Positions 13,715 through 19,819 of a stretch of 19,918 nucleotides of DNA are shown here, piece after piece. The position numbers and the translations under genes were made by a program. This DNA comes from SIG480 sp045595365 (lineage in GTDB: Bacteria; Bacillota; Clostridia; Oscillospirales; JAAYXM01), in contig JAZOAI010000008.1 of assembly GCA_045595365.1 (NCBI GenBank), positions 1 through 19,918 on the forward strand, read 5' to 3'. Position 1 is the stretch's first letter; every line of letters begins with the position of its first letter. The notes beneath the pieces are model-generated. The model worked only from the letters and a program-made list of their open reading frames with translations, was not told the DNA's origin and did not search any database.

Positions 13715-14212
13715 TTAAAAAATCTTGCTTTTCTCAAATATCTTTATGAGGATTGCCCCGAGAATAAGCCCTGCAACACCCTGAACAGCGTTTGCGGGGA
13801 TATTCATAATTGACGGTATGAACCCGTACAAAAAGCCTTCGAATACAAAATATCCCAAAATCATCAGTATCTCAGCAACTATTCCGCTTGCAATTCTTGA
13901 CGGAAGATTTCCGATTTTATTCCGGAGAACTTTAAAACCATAATATGCGATAAGGGCCATAAGACCTTTAATAATAAATGTAGCAGGCGCGTATACAACA
14001 AAGCCTGAAAAGATGTCTGCGAGCGCCGAGCCTAACCCAGCTGAAAGAAAACCATAAAGCGGGGACAAGAGCCAGCCGGCAAGAAGAACAACGCAATCAC
14101 CCAAATTCAAATATCCTTTAAGCGGCGAAGGAATTTTGATGATCATTGTTGCAACGCAGCAGAGCGCCGCAAGCAAGGATGCAACAACTATTTTTTGAGT
14201 TTTTGTTTTCAT
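13715..14212 (-). CDS. ECF transporter S component (predicted B6 or HMP uptake)
   Basis: The 165-residue protein is almost entirely hydrophobic with five to six membrane segments. It has the signature KIPSPLKGYLNLGDCVVLLAG (26-46) seen in the COG4720-like group of energy-coupling-factor substrate-binding proteins (HmpT/PdxU type). It captures a vitamin and docks onto a shared EcfT/EcfA module encoded elsewhere, since none is in this window. The ribosome binding site AAAGGAG is 8 to 9 bases before ATG 14212. The gene is divergent from a MocR-type regulator, which suggests pyridoxine or pyridoxal as substrate, because MocR/PdxR regulators sense PLP. The close thiamine operon with a lost thiC makes 4-amino-5-hydroxymethyl-2-methylpyrimidine (HMP) the alternative. 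The substrate is therefore unresolved. Confidence 0.82.
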   Translation of the reverse strand: MKTKTQKIVVASLLAALCCVATMIIKIPSPLKGYLNLGDCVVLLAGWLLSPLYGFLSAGLGSALADIFSGFVVYAPATFIIKGLMALIAYYGFKVLRNKIGNLPSRIASGIVAEILMILGYFVFEGFLYGFIPSIMNIPANAVQGVAGLILGAILIKIFEKSKIF

Positions 14213-14213
14213 T

Positions 14214-14233
14214 TTTGTAAACTCCTTTACAAA
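14214..14233. repeat. Perfect inverted repeat enclosing the S-component ribosome binding site
   Basis: TTTGTAAA (14214-14221) and TTTACAAA (14226-14233) are perfect 8-bp arms around CTCC. In the minus-strand mRNA this makes a hairpin whose four-base loop is GGAG, the core of the S-component ribosome binding site. The same DNA contains the -35 box of the divergent regulator gene. It may be the regulator's operator or an RNA element; which of the two is not shown. Confidence 0.65.
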
Positions 14234-14254
14234 TTATTGCACTTATTATATAAT
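14226..14254 (+). promoter_or_regulatory. Promoter of the MocR-type regulator gene
   Basis: TTTACA (14226-14231), a 17-base spacer and TATAAT (14249-14254) on the plus strand. Its -10 overlaps by two bases the -10 of the divergent S-component promoter. Confidence 0.6.
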
Positions 14255-14273
14255 GATGTTGATTATATCACAA
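14245..14273 (-). promoter_or_regulatory. Promoter of the ECF S component gene
   Basis: On the minus strand TTGTGA (14273-14268), a 17-base spacer and TATAAT (14250-14245), about 33 bases upstream of the start codon. The -10 box is one half of the palindrome ATTATATAAT (14245-14254) shared with the opposite promoter. Confidence 0.65.
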
Positions 14274-14304
14274 TTACCAATTAAGGAGTTTTTAATATAA
14301 CCAG

Positions 14305-15396
14305 ATGAAGTATTCAATAGATTTCAATTCAAAAGAGACTGCGTATATGCAGCTATATGAGCAGTTGAGAACCGACATAATAAATTCGGTTTATAAATAT
14401 GGCGATAAGCTTCCGTCAAAGCGGCTTCTTGCTGATGAAGCAATGACAAGTGTTATCACGGCAGAACACGCATACAGTATATTATGCGACGAAGGATACA
14501 TCGAATCAAGAGAGCGCAGCGGATATTATGTTACATATCGCAAAAATGATTTCGCTCCTATTGCAGAATATGAGCAACATAATATAACCGCTCACCAGAA
14601 TCATTATCACACGAGCCACGAATTTCCGTTTTCGGTGTTTGCAAAGACAATGCGGAATGTAATCTCAAAATATGGTGAACAAATCCTGATAAAATCTCCC
14701 AATTCAGGGTGTTATGAGCTGCGACGGGCAATCTCGGATTATCTTGCAAGAGGCAAAGGTATAAAAGTTACGCCAGACCAGATTGTAATCGGCTCAGGTG
14801 CGGAATACTTATACGGCCTCATAGTGCAGTTTTTGGGGCACGACAGAATTTATGCAATCGAAAATCCATCCTACGAAAAAATTCTCTCTGTATATAAGGC
14901 AAACGGCGCGGAATGTGATTTGTTGAAATTAGGAAAAGACGGAATTCTTACATCACAGCTTAATAAAACTCAGGCAACTGTTCTTCATGTAACCCCTTTC
15001 AGAAGCTTTCCGAGCGGTGTTACTGCAAGTGCTTCAAAACGAAATGAGTATATTATGTGGGCGTCAGACAGAAATGGAGTTATAATCGAAGATGATTTTA
15101 ATTCAGAATTTACAATTTCAACCAAGAACGAGGATACCGTTTTTTCGCTCGAACCCTCGCGCAGTGTGATATATGTAAATACCTTCACAAAAACAGTTGC
15201 ACCCTCAATGCGAATCGGATATATGGTTTTACCCAAAGAGCTTGTTGATTCTTTTTTTGATAAGGTGGGTTTTTACTCATGCACAGTGCCAATATTTGAG
15301 CAGTATGTGCTTGCAGAATTCATCAATAACGGCGACTTTGAAAGACATATAAACCGGGTGAGAAGAAAGCTCCGCCAGGCATTAAAAGAAAAGTAA
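14305..15396 (+). CDS. MocR/GntR-family regulator with shortened aminotransferase domain
   Basis: MocR-type regulators join a GntR winged-helix DNA-binding domain to a PLP-binding fold-type I aminotransferase-like domain. Here the helix-turn-helix is residues 1-78 (AYMQLYEQLRTDII, GDKLPSKRLLADE, GYIESRERSGYYV), followed by a linker and the aminotransferase part with GSGAEYLYGL (163-172), ENPSYEK (186-192), the Asp of IEDDFNSEF (Asp264) and the PLP lysine in TFTKTVAPSMRIGY (Lys296). The protein ends at residue 363, about 100 short of common MocR proteins, with the stop codon inside the terminator hairpin; the small C-terminal subdomain appears missing. ATG 14305 is the first possible start (an in-frame stop is at 14293), but the best ribosome binding site AAGGAG (14283-14288) is 16 bases away, which is unusually far. 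It probably controls the divergent vitamin transporter gene (inference). Confidence 0.85.
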   Translation: MKYSIDFNSKETAYMQLYEQLRTDIINSVYKYGDKLPSKRLLADEAMTSVITAEHAYSILCDEGYIESRERSGYYVTYRKNDFAPIAEYEQHNITAHQNHYHTSHEFPFSVFAKTMRNVISKYGEQILIKSPNSGCYELRRAISDYLARGKGIKVTPDQIVIGSGAEYLYGLIVQFLGHDRIYAIENPSYEKILSVYKANGAECDLLKLGKDGILTSQLNKTQATVLHVTPFRSFPSGVTASASKRNEYIMWASDRNGVIIEDDFNSEFTISTKNEDTVFSLEPSRSVIYVNTFTKTVAPSMRIGYMVLPKELVDSFFDKVGFYSCTVPIFEQYVLAEFINNGDFERHINRVRRKLRQALKEK

Positions 15397-15428
15397 AGCG
15401 AGGCAAAAGCTGCCTCGCTTTACTTTTT
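15391..15428. terminator. Bidirectional terminator between regulator and thiC relic
   Basis: A perfect 15-bp stem pairs 15391-15405 with 15411-15425 around AAAGC, with GCGAGGCA as the GC core, then TTT. It includes the regulator's stop codon at 15394-15396. On the minus strand it ends the thiamine operon just after the thiC relic stop at 15427. Confidence 0.9.
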
Positions 15429-15592
15429 ATAAAATGTCTATGTGTTCTCCGTTTAGGGCTTTGTTCATACTCCTGACTGCACAGAACTTGCCGCACATAG
15501 AACAGCTTTCCTCAATTTCAGGTTTTCTGTCATCACGGATTTTTTTGAAGCATCCATTTGTGTTGTATAATTTCTCATTCCATCATTTCCTT
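15427..15592 (-). pseudogene. thiC: thiC relic: internal deletion joining N- and C-terminal codons
   Basis: ThiC makes HMP phosphate from AIR using a radical SAM [4Fe-4S] cluster. Directly after thiD there is a ribosome binding site (AAAGGAAA) and ATG 15578, opening a frame MRNYTTQMDASKK, the typical beginning of ThiC. In a different frame the next bases read KKIRDDRKPEIEESCSMCG then KFCAVRSMNKALNGEHIDIL, stopping at 15427. This is the typical ThiC C-terminus with the cluster motif Cys-x2-Cys-x4-Cys. The two parts meet at a run of seven A (15542-15548), where both ends would read Lys-Lys, and about 370-380 of roughly 430 codons are gone. The two parts are one frame apart, so no joined protein is made. 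This looks like a deletion through short A-rich homology. Confidence 0.85.
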
Positions 15593-16405
15593 TCAGTCAG
15601 ATATTTTTTCTTCGGCAAAGTACGGTGTAAGGTCAAAGTTGTGCATCATTGGTCCTGAGCCTTGTCCTAAATTAAGCATAGCTGAAAGAGCGCCCGAAAT
15701 ATATTCCTTCGCCCTTTGTACGGATTCGGTAAGGTCAAACCCTTTGGCAAGATTTGCTGCAATAGCACTTGAAAGAGTGCAGCCCGTACCGTGTGTGTTG
15801 GGATTATCAATGCGTTTTCCTCTAAACCATGTAAACTCCCCGTTTATATATAAAAGGTCATTTGCATCATTGATGTTGTGACCGCCCTTTAATAGTACGG
15901 CACAGCCGTATGTATCACCTATATTCTTTGCCGCTGCCTTCATATCTTCTTTACTTTCAACAGAAAGCTCTGAGAGGATTTGTGCTTCGGGAATGTTCGG
16001 CGTAATGAGTGTGGCAATCGGTAAAAGCTCATCTATCAACGTCTTAACCGCATCTGTTTTCATAAGAGATGAGCCGCTTGTTGCTACCATAACGGGATCT
16101 ACAACAATATTTTTTGCCTTGTAATATCTTAGCCTGTCAGCAATTGTGCATATCAGTTCACTTGAAGATAACATGCCGATTTTTACAGCATCCGGGAAGA
16201 TGTCCTCGAAAACTGCGTCAATTTGCTGCCTTAAAAATTCAGGTGTAGATTCCTGAATTGCTCTTACGCCGGTTGTGTTTTGCGCCGTCAGTGCAGTAAC
16301 CACACTCATGGCATAAACACCATTCATCGTCATCGTCTTAATATCTGCTCCTATACCGGCGCCTCCGCAGGAATCACTGCCTGCGATTGATAATGCTGTT
16401 CTCAT
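15593..16405 (-). CDS. thiD: Hydroxymethylpyrimidine / phosphomethylpyrimidine kinase
   Basis: ThiD phosphorylates HMP and HMP-P to HMP-PP for thiamine synthesis in the cytoplasm. The 270-residue length is normal. Motifs are the N-terminal IAGSDSCGGAGIGADIKTM (7-25), ALTAQNTTGV (38-47), VVDPVMVATSG (101-111), LLKGGH (171-176) and the anion-hole HGTGCT (205-210, catalytic Cys209). AAAGGAG is about 9 bases before ATG 16405. It lies 82 bases after thiE on the same strand, and is followed directly by the thiC relic. As thiC is broken, ThiD must act on salvaged HMP unless another thiC exists elsewhere. Confidence 0.95.
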   Translation of the reverse strand: MRTALSIAGSDSCGGAGIGADIKTMTMNGVYAMSVVTALTAQNTTGVRAIQESTPEFLRQQIDAVFEDIFPDAVKIGMLSSSELICTIADRLRYYKAKNIVVDPVMVATSGSSLMKTDAVKTLIDELLPIATLITPNIPEAQILSELSVESKEDMKAAAKNIGDTYGCAVLLKGGHNINDANDLLYINGEFTWFRGKRIDNPNTHGTGCTLSSAIAANLAKGFDLTESVQRAKEYISGALSAMLNLGQGSGPMMHNFDLTPYFAEEKISD

Positions 16406-16448
16406 AGTTTTTTTACTCCTTTACTGATTCTTGCATTACTTTTATTGA

Positions 16449-16479
16449 GCGACAGAGAGTGGTGCCCCCGGTCTGCCGC
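16449..16479 (-). other. Intercistronic hairpin between thiE and thiD
   Basis: In the 82-base gap, minus-strand GCGGCAGA (16479-16472) can pair with TCTGTCGC (16456-16449), 8 bp with one wobble, around a 15-base loop with a G-run. No T-run follows, so it is not a terminator; it may stabilise or process mRNA. A short open frame of 22 codons in the same gap matches nothing I recognise. Confidence 0.4.
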
Positions 16480-16487
16480 TTTTACGA

Positions 16488-17120
16488 CTATTTTTTTAAC
16501 TCTTTTGCGAGTTTAAGCATAATTTCAGTTTCACCTTTAGGATCATCCGCTTTCATAATTGCTGAAACTACGCAAAAACCTGCAATATCAATTCCCTTAA
16601 GAATCTGCACATTATTTTTGTTAAGCCCGCCGATTGCATTGACTGGGATTGGCACAGCCTTGCATATCGCATCAAGCGTTTCGGTGGATGTTAAAACGGT
16701 CTTGACTTTTGTGCTAGTCGGATAGATTGCTCCGACTCCAAGATAGTCTGCGCCAAGTTCCACAGCCTCAAGTGCCTGCGGAACGGTTTTTGTTGTTGCG
16801 CCGATAATAAAATCATCGCCGAGGATTTTCCTTGCCGTAGAAATCGGCATATCGCTCTGTCCAAGATGAACACCTTCTGCGCCCATGGCAAGGGCAACAT
16901 CAATGCGGTCGTCAATAATAAGCGGAACATTATATTTCTTCGTAAGTTTATGAACCTTTTCTGCAAGTGAGATATATTCTCTTGTTGTTTTTTCCTTCTC
17001 ACGAAGCTGCAGTAGGCTAGCCCCGCCCTTTAGCGCTTCTTCTATGCGATGCAAAAATTCTTCCTCGCTAAATCCGGTGCTGTCTGTTATAAAATAAAGT
17101 GTGGTATCAACTTTCTTCAA
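16488..17120 (-). CDS. thiE: Thiamine phosphate synthase
   Basis: ThiE joins HMP-PP and hydroxyethylthiazole phosphate to form thiamine phosphate. The 210-residue TIM-barrel protein has the expected motifs LLQLREK (36-42, with the pyrophosphate-binding Arg40), IIDDRIDVALAMGAEGVHLGQSD (68-90), GATT (107-110), DYLGVGAIYPTSTK (125-138), AIGGLN (162-167) and VVSAIM (184-189). Its start overlaps the end of thiM by 14 bases, showing translational coupling. Part of the TPP-riboswitch operon. Confidence 0.95.
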   Translation of the reverse strand: MKKVDTTLYFITDSTGFSEEEFLHRIEEALKGGASLLQLREKEKTTREYISLAEKVHKLTKKYNVPLIIDDRIDVALAMGAEGVHLGQSDMPISTARKILGDDFIIGATTKTVPQALEAVELGADYLGVGAIYPTSTKVKTVLTSTETLDAICKAVPIPVNAIGGLNKNNVQILKGIDIAGFCVVSAIMKADDPKGETEIMLKLAKELKK

Positions 17121-17910
17121 TTTCGATATCCTCCATATCTAAGTATTTTTTAATATCCGAATTATTTATTGTAGAAAGAGAATCCATAAGATTTACCATA
17201 AAACTTCCGGTACCTTTATTCGTTTTGGCAAGCTGACCACATATTCCAAATACAACACAGGCTGCAATTACCGCTTCTATATCTGTTTGCACGGACAGAT
17301 AGGTTGCACATAAAGTGCCGAGCATACAACCTGTTCCTGTCACGTAGGAAAGCTGATGAGTACCGTTGTTTATATGTATAAGCCTCTTGCCGTCAGTTAC
17401 GATATCCACCTTTCCGCTTGCAAGAATTACCGTGTTAAACTTTTTTGCAAGTTTCATCGCTACATCACTGATAGTTGTTTCATCGAGTGTTTTGTCTGCA
17501 TCAACACCGGGAGAGCTATATGTCTCAAAATACAGTGCATAAATCTCAGAGTAGTTGCCTTTTATAACGGTGGGTGTTACATTTTTTAAAAGCTTTAAAG
17601 TAAAATCCCTCCGAAGCTTTGAACAGGCTATTCCAACCACATCAAGCATAACGGGAATGTTTTTTTCTTTTGCACTCTCTGATGCGATTATCATTGATGC
17701 CATACGAGCATCTGTAATATTCCCTAAATTGAGCATCAAAGCATCTGCCGTCCCGGTAATCTCCCGGACCTCCAGGGGATGCTCTGCCATAATAGGGCGG
17801 GCACCTGCGGTAAGAACAACATTTGCACACTCGTTAATCGAAATCGGGTTTGTTATACAATGTATGAGATGATTATGCAGCCTTACCGAGTTTCGTATTT
17901 TATTTATCAT
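17107..17910 (-). CDS. thiM: Hydroxyethylthiazole kinase
   Basis: ThiM phosphorylates salvaged 4-methyl-5-hydroxyethylthiazole (HET) for ThiE. The 267-residue protein contains the family block CITNPISINECANVVLTAG (18-36), ARPIMAEHPLEV (37-48), LNLGNITDARM (60-70), GNYSEI (118-123) and TGTGCMLG (191-198, catalytic Cys195). Presence of ThiM with no thiazole-synthesis genes (thiG, thiH, thiF, thiS) nearby indicates salvage. Overlaps thiW upstream (11 bases) and thiE downstream (14 bases), so all three are translated in a coupled way. Confidence 0.95.
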   Translation of the reverse strand: MINKIRNSVRLHNHLIHCITNPISINECANVVLTAGARPIMAEHPLEVREITGTADALMLNLGNITDARMASMIIASESAKEKNIPVMLDVVGIACSKLRRDFTLKLLKNVTPTVIKGNYSEIYALYFETYSSPGVDADKTLDETTISDVAMKLAKKFNTVILASGKVDIVTDGKRLIHINNGTHQLSYVTGTGCMLGTLCATYLSVQTDIEAVIAACVVFGICGQLAKTNKGTGSFMVNLMDSLSTINNSDIKKYLDMEDIEIEES

Positions 17911-18628
17911 TTATATGCCCTCGCTTTGTTTTTTTAACAATGTAATAGACTATTGATGCTAAAGCAAACGCAGCAAGTGATATGTATGAAAGATAAGACC
18001 ATGCAGCGTAAGTCAGCCTGAACATATCGGTTAAAATTTCAATTATTACAAACGCGATTGCACCGAATGCCGCAATAGAGAGGGTATTGGAAAGGAGAGT
18101 GCTTTTATCGGTATAGCTTTTTGATGCAAGCATTGTCTGGAAATGTGCTAAAAGCCCGTTGTCAGCAAATTTGCGCAGAAATACATAAGCAATGCTGCCG
18201 CCAATCAATGTGCCGCAGATAAATGACGGCACATAGAACATCCATGTGAGCCCTTCCTTGCCCCAGATAAAGTTCATAACCGGATATGAGACTAACGCTC
18301 CTATGAGACCTGTTCCAATGATTTCGCCGATAACCGCGAATATAATCTTTCCTTTTGAAAGGCGATAAAAAACACCCGATAAAAACGCGCCAAAAATGGC
18401 GCCTGTCAGTGCAATAGGCGGTATCCCCATTGTAACCATACGAATGACACCGATTAGGGTCGCGCATAAGAGAGAATACCAGGGGCCAAGAAATACCGAA
18501 CATACGATGTTGATAAAATGCGCCATCGGGCACATACCTTCGACCCGCAGTATCGGTGAAATAACAACACCGAGTGCAACGAGCATTGACAACACAATCA
18601 TTTTAACTAAGGCTTTTGATTTTTTCAT
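17900..18628 (-). CDS. thiW: ThiW-like ECF S component for thiazole, with C-terminal extension
   Basis: ThiW proteins are predicted S components of ECF transporters for the thiamine thiazole precursor. The N-terminal part (1-155) has the typical ALGVVISPILRVEGMCPMAH, VFLGPWYSLL (46-55), TGAIFGAFLSGVFYRL and IGEIIGTGLIGALVSYPV (100-117) stretches with about five membrane helices. Unlike usual ThiW (~160-180 residues), this protein has 242: after residue ~160 a linker leads to two further hydrophobic segments (180-200 and 208-232) and a basic tail. I choose ATG 18628, with GAGGA 7 bases before; the open frame goes back to 18742 but that stretch is leader. First gene behind the TPP riboswitch, followed by the thiazole kinase thiM, which supports thiazole as substrate. 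Confidence 0.85.
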   Translation of the reverse strand: MKKSKALVKMIVLSMLVALGVVISPILRVEGMCPMAHFINIVCSVFLGPWYSLLCATLIGVIRMVTMGIPPIALTGAIFGAFLSGVFYRLSKGKIIFAVIGEIIGTGLIGALVSYPVMNFIWGKEGLTWMFYVPSFICGTLIGGSIAYVFLRKFADNGLLAHFQTMLASKSYTDKSTLLSNTLSIAAFGAIAFVIIEILTDMFRLTYAAWSYLSYISLAAFALASIVYYIVKKTKRGHINDK

Positions 18629-18806
18629 TTTAAATTCCTCTTTTCGTATATAATACGAAACAAAATTGCTTCGCTCGGTCGAGAATCGCTTTTCTCCTCT
18701 CACCCCGAAACACGGGTTCCCATCGCAAAATACAAGATACAAGGGGCTCGCCTTCCATCCGCCTGATGAACTCAGGAAAAATAAGTCTCACATCCTTTCG
18801 GAGAAT
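18629..18806 (-). other. Leader between riboswitch terminator and thiW
   Basis: 178 bases of mRNA leader lie between the terminator and thiW. It contains no convincing gene, although an out-of-context frame is open from 18742 into thiW. A perfect inverted repeat TTTCGTAT / ATACGAAA (18642-18649 and 18653-18660) sits directly upstream of the ribosome binding site (18636-18640). Otherwise it holds GC-rich, purine-rich sequence that I cannot assign. Confidence 0.5.
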
Positions 18807-18838
18807 AAAAAAAGGAAGCTACCGATTTGGTAACTTCC
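18807..18838 (-). terminator. Expression-platform terminator of the TPP riboswitch
   Basis: On the minus strand GGAAGTTACC and GGTAGCTTCC pair as a 10-bp stem (one G-T) around AAATC, followed by seven T (18813-18807). It lies 20 bases after the aptamer, so TPP binding would favour termination before thiW. Confidence 0.9.
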
Positions 18839-18858
18839 AATTATCCTCTGATCTTCCC

Positions 18859-18964
18859 AATAACAATGATTAGGCATCCCTACGTTGGCATTATCCAAAT
18901 CAGGTTCTCGGTCGAAGGTTATACCTTCCTCTCAGCCTGTAATACAAGCTCCCGTTTTGTTATT
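18859..18964 (-). ncRNA. TPP riboswitch (THI element)
   Basis: The minus strand shows the conserved blocks in order: CGGGAGC (18954-18948), GGCTGAGAGGAAGG (near 18937-18924), ACCTTCGACCG, GAACCTGATTTGGATAATGCC and ACGTAGGGA, the pyrimidine- and pyrophosphate-binding parts of the TPP aptamer. The closing helix P1 is AATAACAA (18964-18957) paired with TTGTTATT (18866-18859). A terminator follows, so the mode of control is probably transcription attenuation, turning off thiWMED when TPP is plentiful. I saw no confident promoter upstream; a 10-bp palindrome ATGTATACAT lies at 18990-18999. Confidence 0.95.
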
Positions 18965-19079
18965 CATTTGAAGATATTTTAAAATCAGTATGTATACATT
19001 TTAGATGCCACAAAAAAATGAATCTATATGCTCTTTCCTTCTTTTAAATAATTATATTCATTGAAAATTTAAAATCATG

Positions 19080-19610
19080 TTATAATTCTACGGATTTTTC
19101 TTTGACAATATTAGCTCTTTCTTTTAAAGAGTCCATAAAGTTACTCCAAGCACCTATACCAACTTTTAGTAATATCCCGTGTTCTTCTTCACCAGGAGAA
19201 GGAATGTAACTTATCAAAATATAATTACTTACTTGTCTTTCTTGTTTTGAACCAATACCCGACATACCACCAAATAAAGCTCCAGCAGGTCCTAATACCA
19301 AACCACCAGCTATAGCTCTACCTGCAACAGATTTTGATTTTTCAATAATCTTAACATCTGAGGTAACTTTAACATCTGTAATTTTATGATAAGGTAATGA
19401 TACATTGACATCCTTATGCCAATCCTCATAAATATATAAACAATCCTTTTTTAGCACCCCTGTCACAGCCTGATTTGAACCTATGGAACCAAAAGAGTTG
19501 CCCGATGTAAATTTTTCAAAAATTTCTCCTTCGCTATTTGTTCGTGGTTGAAAAGCTTTATACAAGCAAAACACAAAAGCGACTGCTGCAATTATTAAAA
19601 ACACTGCCAT
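19080..19610 (-). CDS. AT-rich membrane-anchored protein of unknown function
   Basis: The 176-residue protein starts with one hydrophobic helix (2-17, no lipobox) and continues with a cytoplasmic-looking domain of about 150 residues: strands in QAVTGVLKKDCLYIYEDW and HKDVNVSLPYHKITDVKVTS, a glycine/alanine-rich hydrophobic hairpin (GRAIAGGLVLGPAGALFGG, 97-115) and YILISYIPSPGEEE with a final helix. The domain looks like a bacterial PH-like fold or related lipid-facing module, but I do not recognise the family. The base composition is visibly more AT-rich than its neighbours, and it stands alone with its own strong promoter, suggesting an acquired gene. AAGGAG lies 10 bases before ATG 19610. 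Confidence 0.75.
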   Translation of the reverse strand: MAVFLIIAAVAFVFCLYKAFQPRTNSEGEIFEKFTSGNSFGSIGSNQAVTGVLKKDCLYIYEDWHKDVNVSLPYHKITDVKVTSDVKIIEKSKSVAGRAIAGGLVLGPAGALFGGMSGIGSKQERQVSNYILISYIPSPGEEEHGILLKVGIGAWSNFMDSLKERANIVKEKSVEL

Positions 19611-19646
19611 AATACAACTTCTCCTTAAATCAATTTTGTTTTATTA

Positions 19647-19676
19647 ATTATATCATAATTATACATATTTTGTCAA
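19647..19676 (-). promoter_or_regulatory. Promoter of the AT-rich membrane protein gene
   Basis: On the minus strand a consensus TTGACA (19676-19671), an 18-base spacer and a consensus TATAAT (19652-19647), 37 bases before the start codon. Both boxes are perfect matches to the sigma-A consensus. Confidence 0.8.
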
Positions 19677-19696
19677 TGACACCATATCTTTATATA

Positions 19697-19740
19697 ACAA
19701 AAACCGAATGACCTAGATTGTCATCTAAATCATTCGGTTT
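19697..19740 (-). terminator. Terminator after tRNA-Glu
   Basis: The arms 19701-19718 and 19723-19740 form an 18-bp stem around a four-base loop. In the minus-strand RNA all positions pair (two as G-U), whereas on the plus strand the same two positions would be C-A mismatches, so the functional direction is minus. A T-run follows. Confidence 0.85.
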
Positions 19741-19743
19741 CCA

Positions 19744-19819
19744 TGGTGACCCGTAGGGGATTCGAACCCCTGTTGCCGCCGTGAGAGGGCGGAGTCTTAG
19801 GCCGCTTGACCAACGGGCC
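19744..19819 (-). tRNA. tRNA-Glu, anticodon CTC
   Basis: On the minus strand a 76-base cloverleaf: acceptor GGCCCGT/ACGGGTC, D arm with TTGGTCAAGCGGCC, anticodon stem CCGCC/GGCGG with loop CTCTCAC (anticodon CTC, reading GAG), and T arm AGGGG-TTCGAAT-CCCCT. CCA is encoded (19746-19744). The 99 bases upstream to the window end hold a weak promoter (TTGAAC at 19863-19858 and TATTAT at 19838-19833, 19-base spacing) and nothing else I can support. Confidence 0.95.

Noticed and set aside
15434..15658. Plus-strand open frame of 74 codons after the regulator
   Set aside because: It is the reverse of the thiC relic and thiD end, which explain the sequence fully.
18629..18742. 38-residue N-terminal extension of ThiW
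   Set aside because: It lies in mRNA leader, lacks a ribosome binding site, and ATG 18628 has GAGGA at ideal spacing and a normal ThiW start.
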